The notes under the pieces: generated by a model
Database searches by the model: none
Told to the model about the DNA's origin: nothing
Seen by the model: only the letters and a program-made list of their open reading frames with translations
NCBI GenBank assembly: GCA_001796525.1
Contig: MGMT01000019.1
Span: 1-13,746 of the forward strand
Length of the DNA stretch: 13,746 bases
Reading direction: 5' to 3'
DNA from: Chloroflexi bacterium RBG_13_51_52
GTDB lineage: Bacteria; Chloroflexota; Dehalococcoidia; Dehalococcoidales; RBG-16-60-22
Shown here: positions 13,455 to 13,746 of the stretch, one piece after another
Position numbering within the stretch: the stretch's first letter is position 1
Layout: each line of letters begins with the position of its first letter
Translations under genes and position numbers: made by a program

Positions 13455-13746
13455 ATGCGCTGTGCAATACTGGCTGATATTCACTCCAACCTGGCGGCAC
13501 TGAAGGCTGTTCTCAAGGACATCGAGAAGAAGGGCGGCGTGGATGAAATCTGGTGCCTCGGCGATATCGTCGGCTACGGGCCCGAGCCCGGCGAATGTAT
13601 CAAGCTTTTAAAGAAATATAGTCCCGTCTGCGTCGCCGGCAACCACGACCTCGGCGCGGTGGGCAAACTGGAGCTGTCTTTATTCAACCCCGCCGCCGCC
13701 GAAGCCTGCCTGTGGACGACGGAACAGCTTAATCCCATCGACCTCC
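13455..13746 (+). CDS. Calcineurin-like metallophosphoesterase, N-terminal part (3' cut by window end)
   Basis: The first 97 residues of a two-metal phosphoesterase. It opens with MRCAILADIHSNLAAL, giving metal ligands Asp8 and His10. LGDIVGYGP supplies Asp37, and AGNHD (61-65) supplies Asn63 and His64. The spacing matches the YfcE/MJ0936-like group of small phosphodiesterases, whose DIHSN and GDIVGYGPEP motifs it shares. The frame is open to the window edge, so the C-terminal histidine motifs are not seen. Substrate unknown. The start lacks a Shine-Dalgarno and sits just after an extended -10. Confidence 0.9.
   Translation, partial: MRCAILADIHSNLAALKAVLKDIEKKGGVDEIWCLGDIVGYGPEPGECIKLLKKYSPVCVAGNHDLGAVGKLELSLFNPAAAEACLWTTEQLNPIDL

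Noticed and set aside
1..13746. CRISPR array, tRNA, insertion sequence, prophage or defence island
   Set aside because: No regularly spaced repeats, cloverleaf-like sequence, transposase, integrase or nuclease-type gene was seen on either strand. Gene content is ordinary chromosomal.

Overview
This 13.7 kb window looks like an ordinary chromosomal stretch of a bacterium with mid-range GC. Housekeeping genes (recG, a 16S/23S-type pseudouridine synthase, rsfS, ndk, thiL) are mixed with accessory metabolism. The combination of a stand-alone cytoplasmic molybdopterin oxidoreductase, a DUF2341/LamG surface protein with a C-terminal anchor, a PiT phosphate permease and an atypical acyl-CoA synthetase suggests Chloroflexota, perhaps Dehalococcoidia. 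That placement is inferred from gene content and style only. No mobile element, tRNA, rRNA or CRISPR array was seen, and no gap without a gene exceeds about 240 bases.

Layout. Bases 2-1303 (+) are the C-terminal part of RecG, cut by the window edge. A small DUF5658-type membrane protein (1436-1765, +) follows, and its 3' end overlaps the convergent acyl-CoA synthetase (1743-3281, -). A divergent intergenic region leads to the phosphate permease (3481-4476, +), which converges on an RsuA/RluB pseudouridine synthase (about 4486-5205, -). Next on the minus strand come an exported multidomain surface protein (5335-7245) and a molybdopterin oxidoreductase (7485-9557), the latter ending in an intrinsic terminator. 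The oxidoreductase is divergent from rsfS (9708-10052, +), which appears to start at CTG. A compact minus-strand operon then reads thiL > hotdog thioesterase > HAD phosphatase/phosphomutase > ndk (12645 down to 10062). Divergent from thiL are a DedA/VTT-type membrane protein (12760-13395, +) and the start of a metallophosphoesterase (13455 onward, +), cut by the window end.

How it fits together. The thiL operon and ndk suggest co-expressed cofactor, nucleotide and phosphate-ester metabolism. The other genes appear to be independently transcribed units, each with its own promoter-like sequence. A recurring feature is a TGCTATAAT-type extended -10 element almost touching a start codon that has no Shine-Dalgarno sequence (thiL, metallophosphoesterase, probably the DedA gene). 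This points to leaderless transcripts beside conventional SD-led genes.

I did not find a clear undescribed system. The best leads are an acyl-CoA synthetase that has lost both the P-loop signature and the C-terminal catalytic lysine, the CTG start of rsfS, the cluster of leaderless promoters, and a lone acetylene-hydratase-like molybdoenzyme that lacks the hydratase aspartate and whose promoter is flanked by repeated TACCCAT elements.
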